Of a stretch of DNA of 5,901 bases, positions 5,855 through 5,901 are shown piece after piece. This stretch comes from JADFOB01 sp964651325 (lineage in GTDB: Bacteria; Planctomycetota; Phycisphaerae; UBA1845): the NCBI GenBank assembly GCA_964651325.1, contig CAZYXP010000213.1:1-5901 (forward strand), written 5' to 3'. Positions within the stretch are counted from its first letter, which is position 1; each line of letters starts with the position of its first letter. A program made the translations under genes and the position numbers. The notes under the pieces were generated by a model. It searched no databases. It was given only the letters and a program-made list of their open reading frames with translations, and had not been told where the DNA came from.

Positions 5855-5901
5855 TCGTCGCGTTTTCGGCGGAGGCTCGTCAGAGCACCTGGCGCAAGCC
5901 C

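Noticed and set aside
1..5901. CRISPR array, insertion sequence or transposase
   Set aside because: No regularly spaced direct repeats, terminal inverted repeats or transposase-like protein are visible.

Overview
The window most likely comes from a planctomycete, probably an uncultured Phycisphaerae-like lineage. The evidence is high GC content, a long secreted multidomain protein ending in the dockerin type I module typical of planctomycete surface proteins (two calcium loops, then a Trp and a conserved CP tail), and a divergent bacterial SerRS. This placement rests on recognising protein families, not on a database search.

Layout: (1) 1-1218, the 3' part of serS (seryl-tRNA synthetase); its first few tens of codons lie upstream of the window. 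(2) 1219-1325, a short gap with a weak hairpin and a good sigma70-like promoter. (3) 1326-1398, a complete tRNA-Gln(CUG) with no encoded CCA. (4) 1399-1951, about 550 bases with no convincing gene. This region has small inverted repeats, three TGGCC motifs exactly 10 bp apart, an extended -10-like box, and a G-rich leader with possible hairpins. (5) 1952-5854, one very large secreted protein of 1300 residues. (6) 5855-5901, 47 bases in which I see nothing.

The large protein has a long signal peptide, an N-terminal beta-sandwich-like domain, three fibronectin-III-like (FN3-like) repeats, a pre-dockerin Ig-like domain and a C-terminal dockerin. Its most unusual property is that repeats 1 and 3 are each split at the same point, the loop between the strand-B Trp and the strand-C Tyr. 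About 380 residues of a metallopeptidase-like domain are nested in repeat 1. About 215 residues, mainly a beta-rich PEP-CTERM-protein-like domain, are nested in repeat 3. Repeat 2 keeps the short 13-residue loop and shows the unbroken form. The metallopeptidase-like domain has the degenerate motif QEFEHRFG in place of HExxHxxG, so it may be a binding module or pseudoenzyme.

serS and tRNA-Gln are translation genes. The dockerin protein appears to be an independent transcription unit for an extracellular or surface protein. I see no functional link between the two parts.
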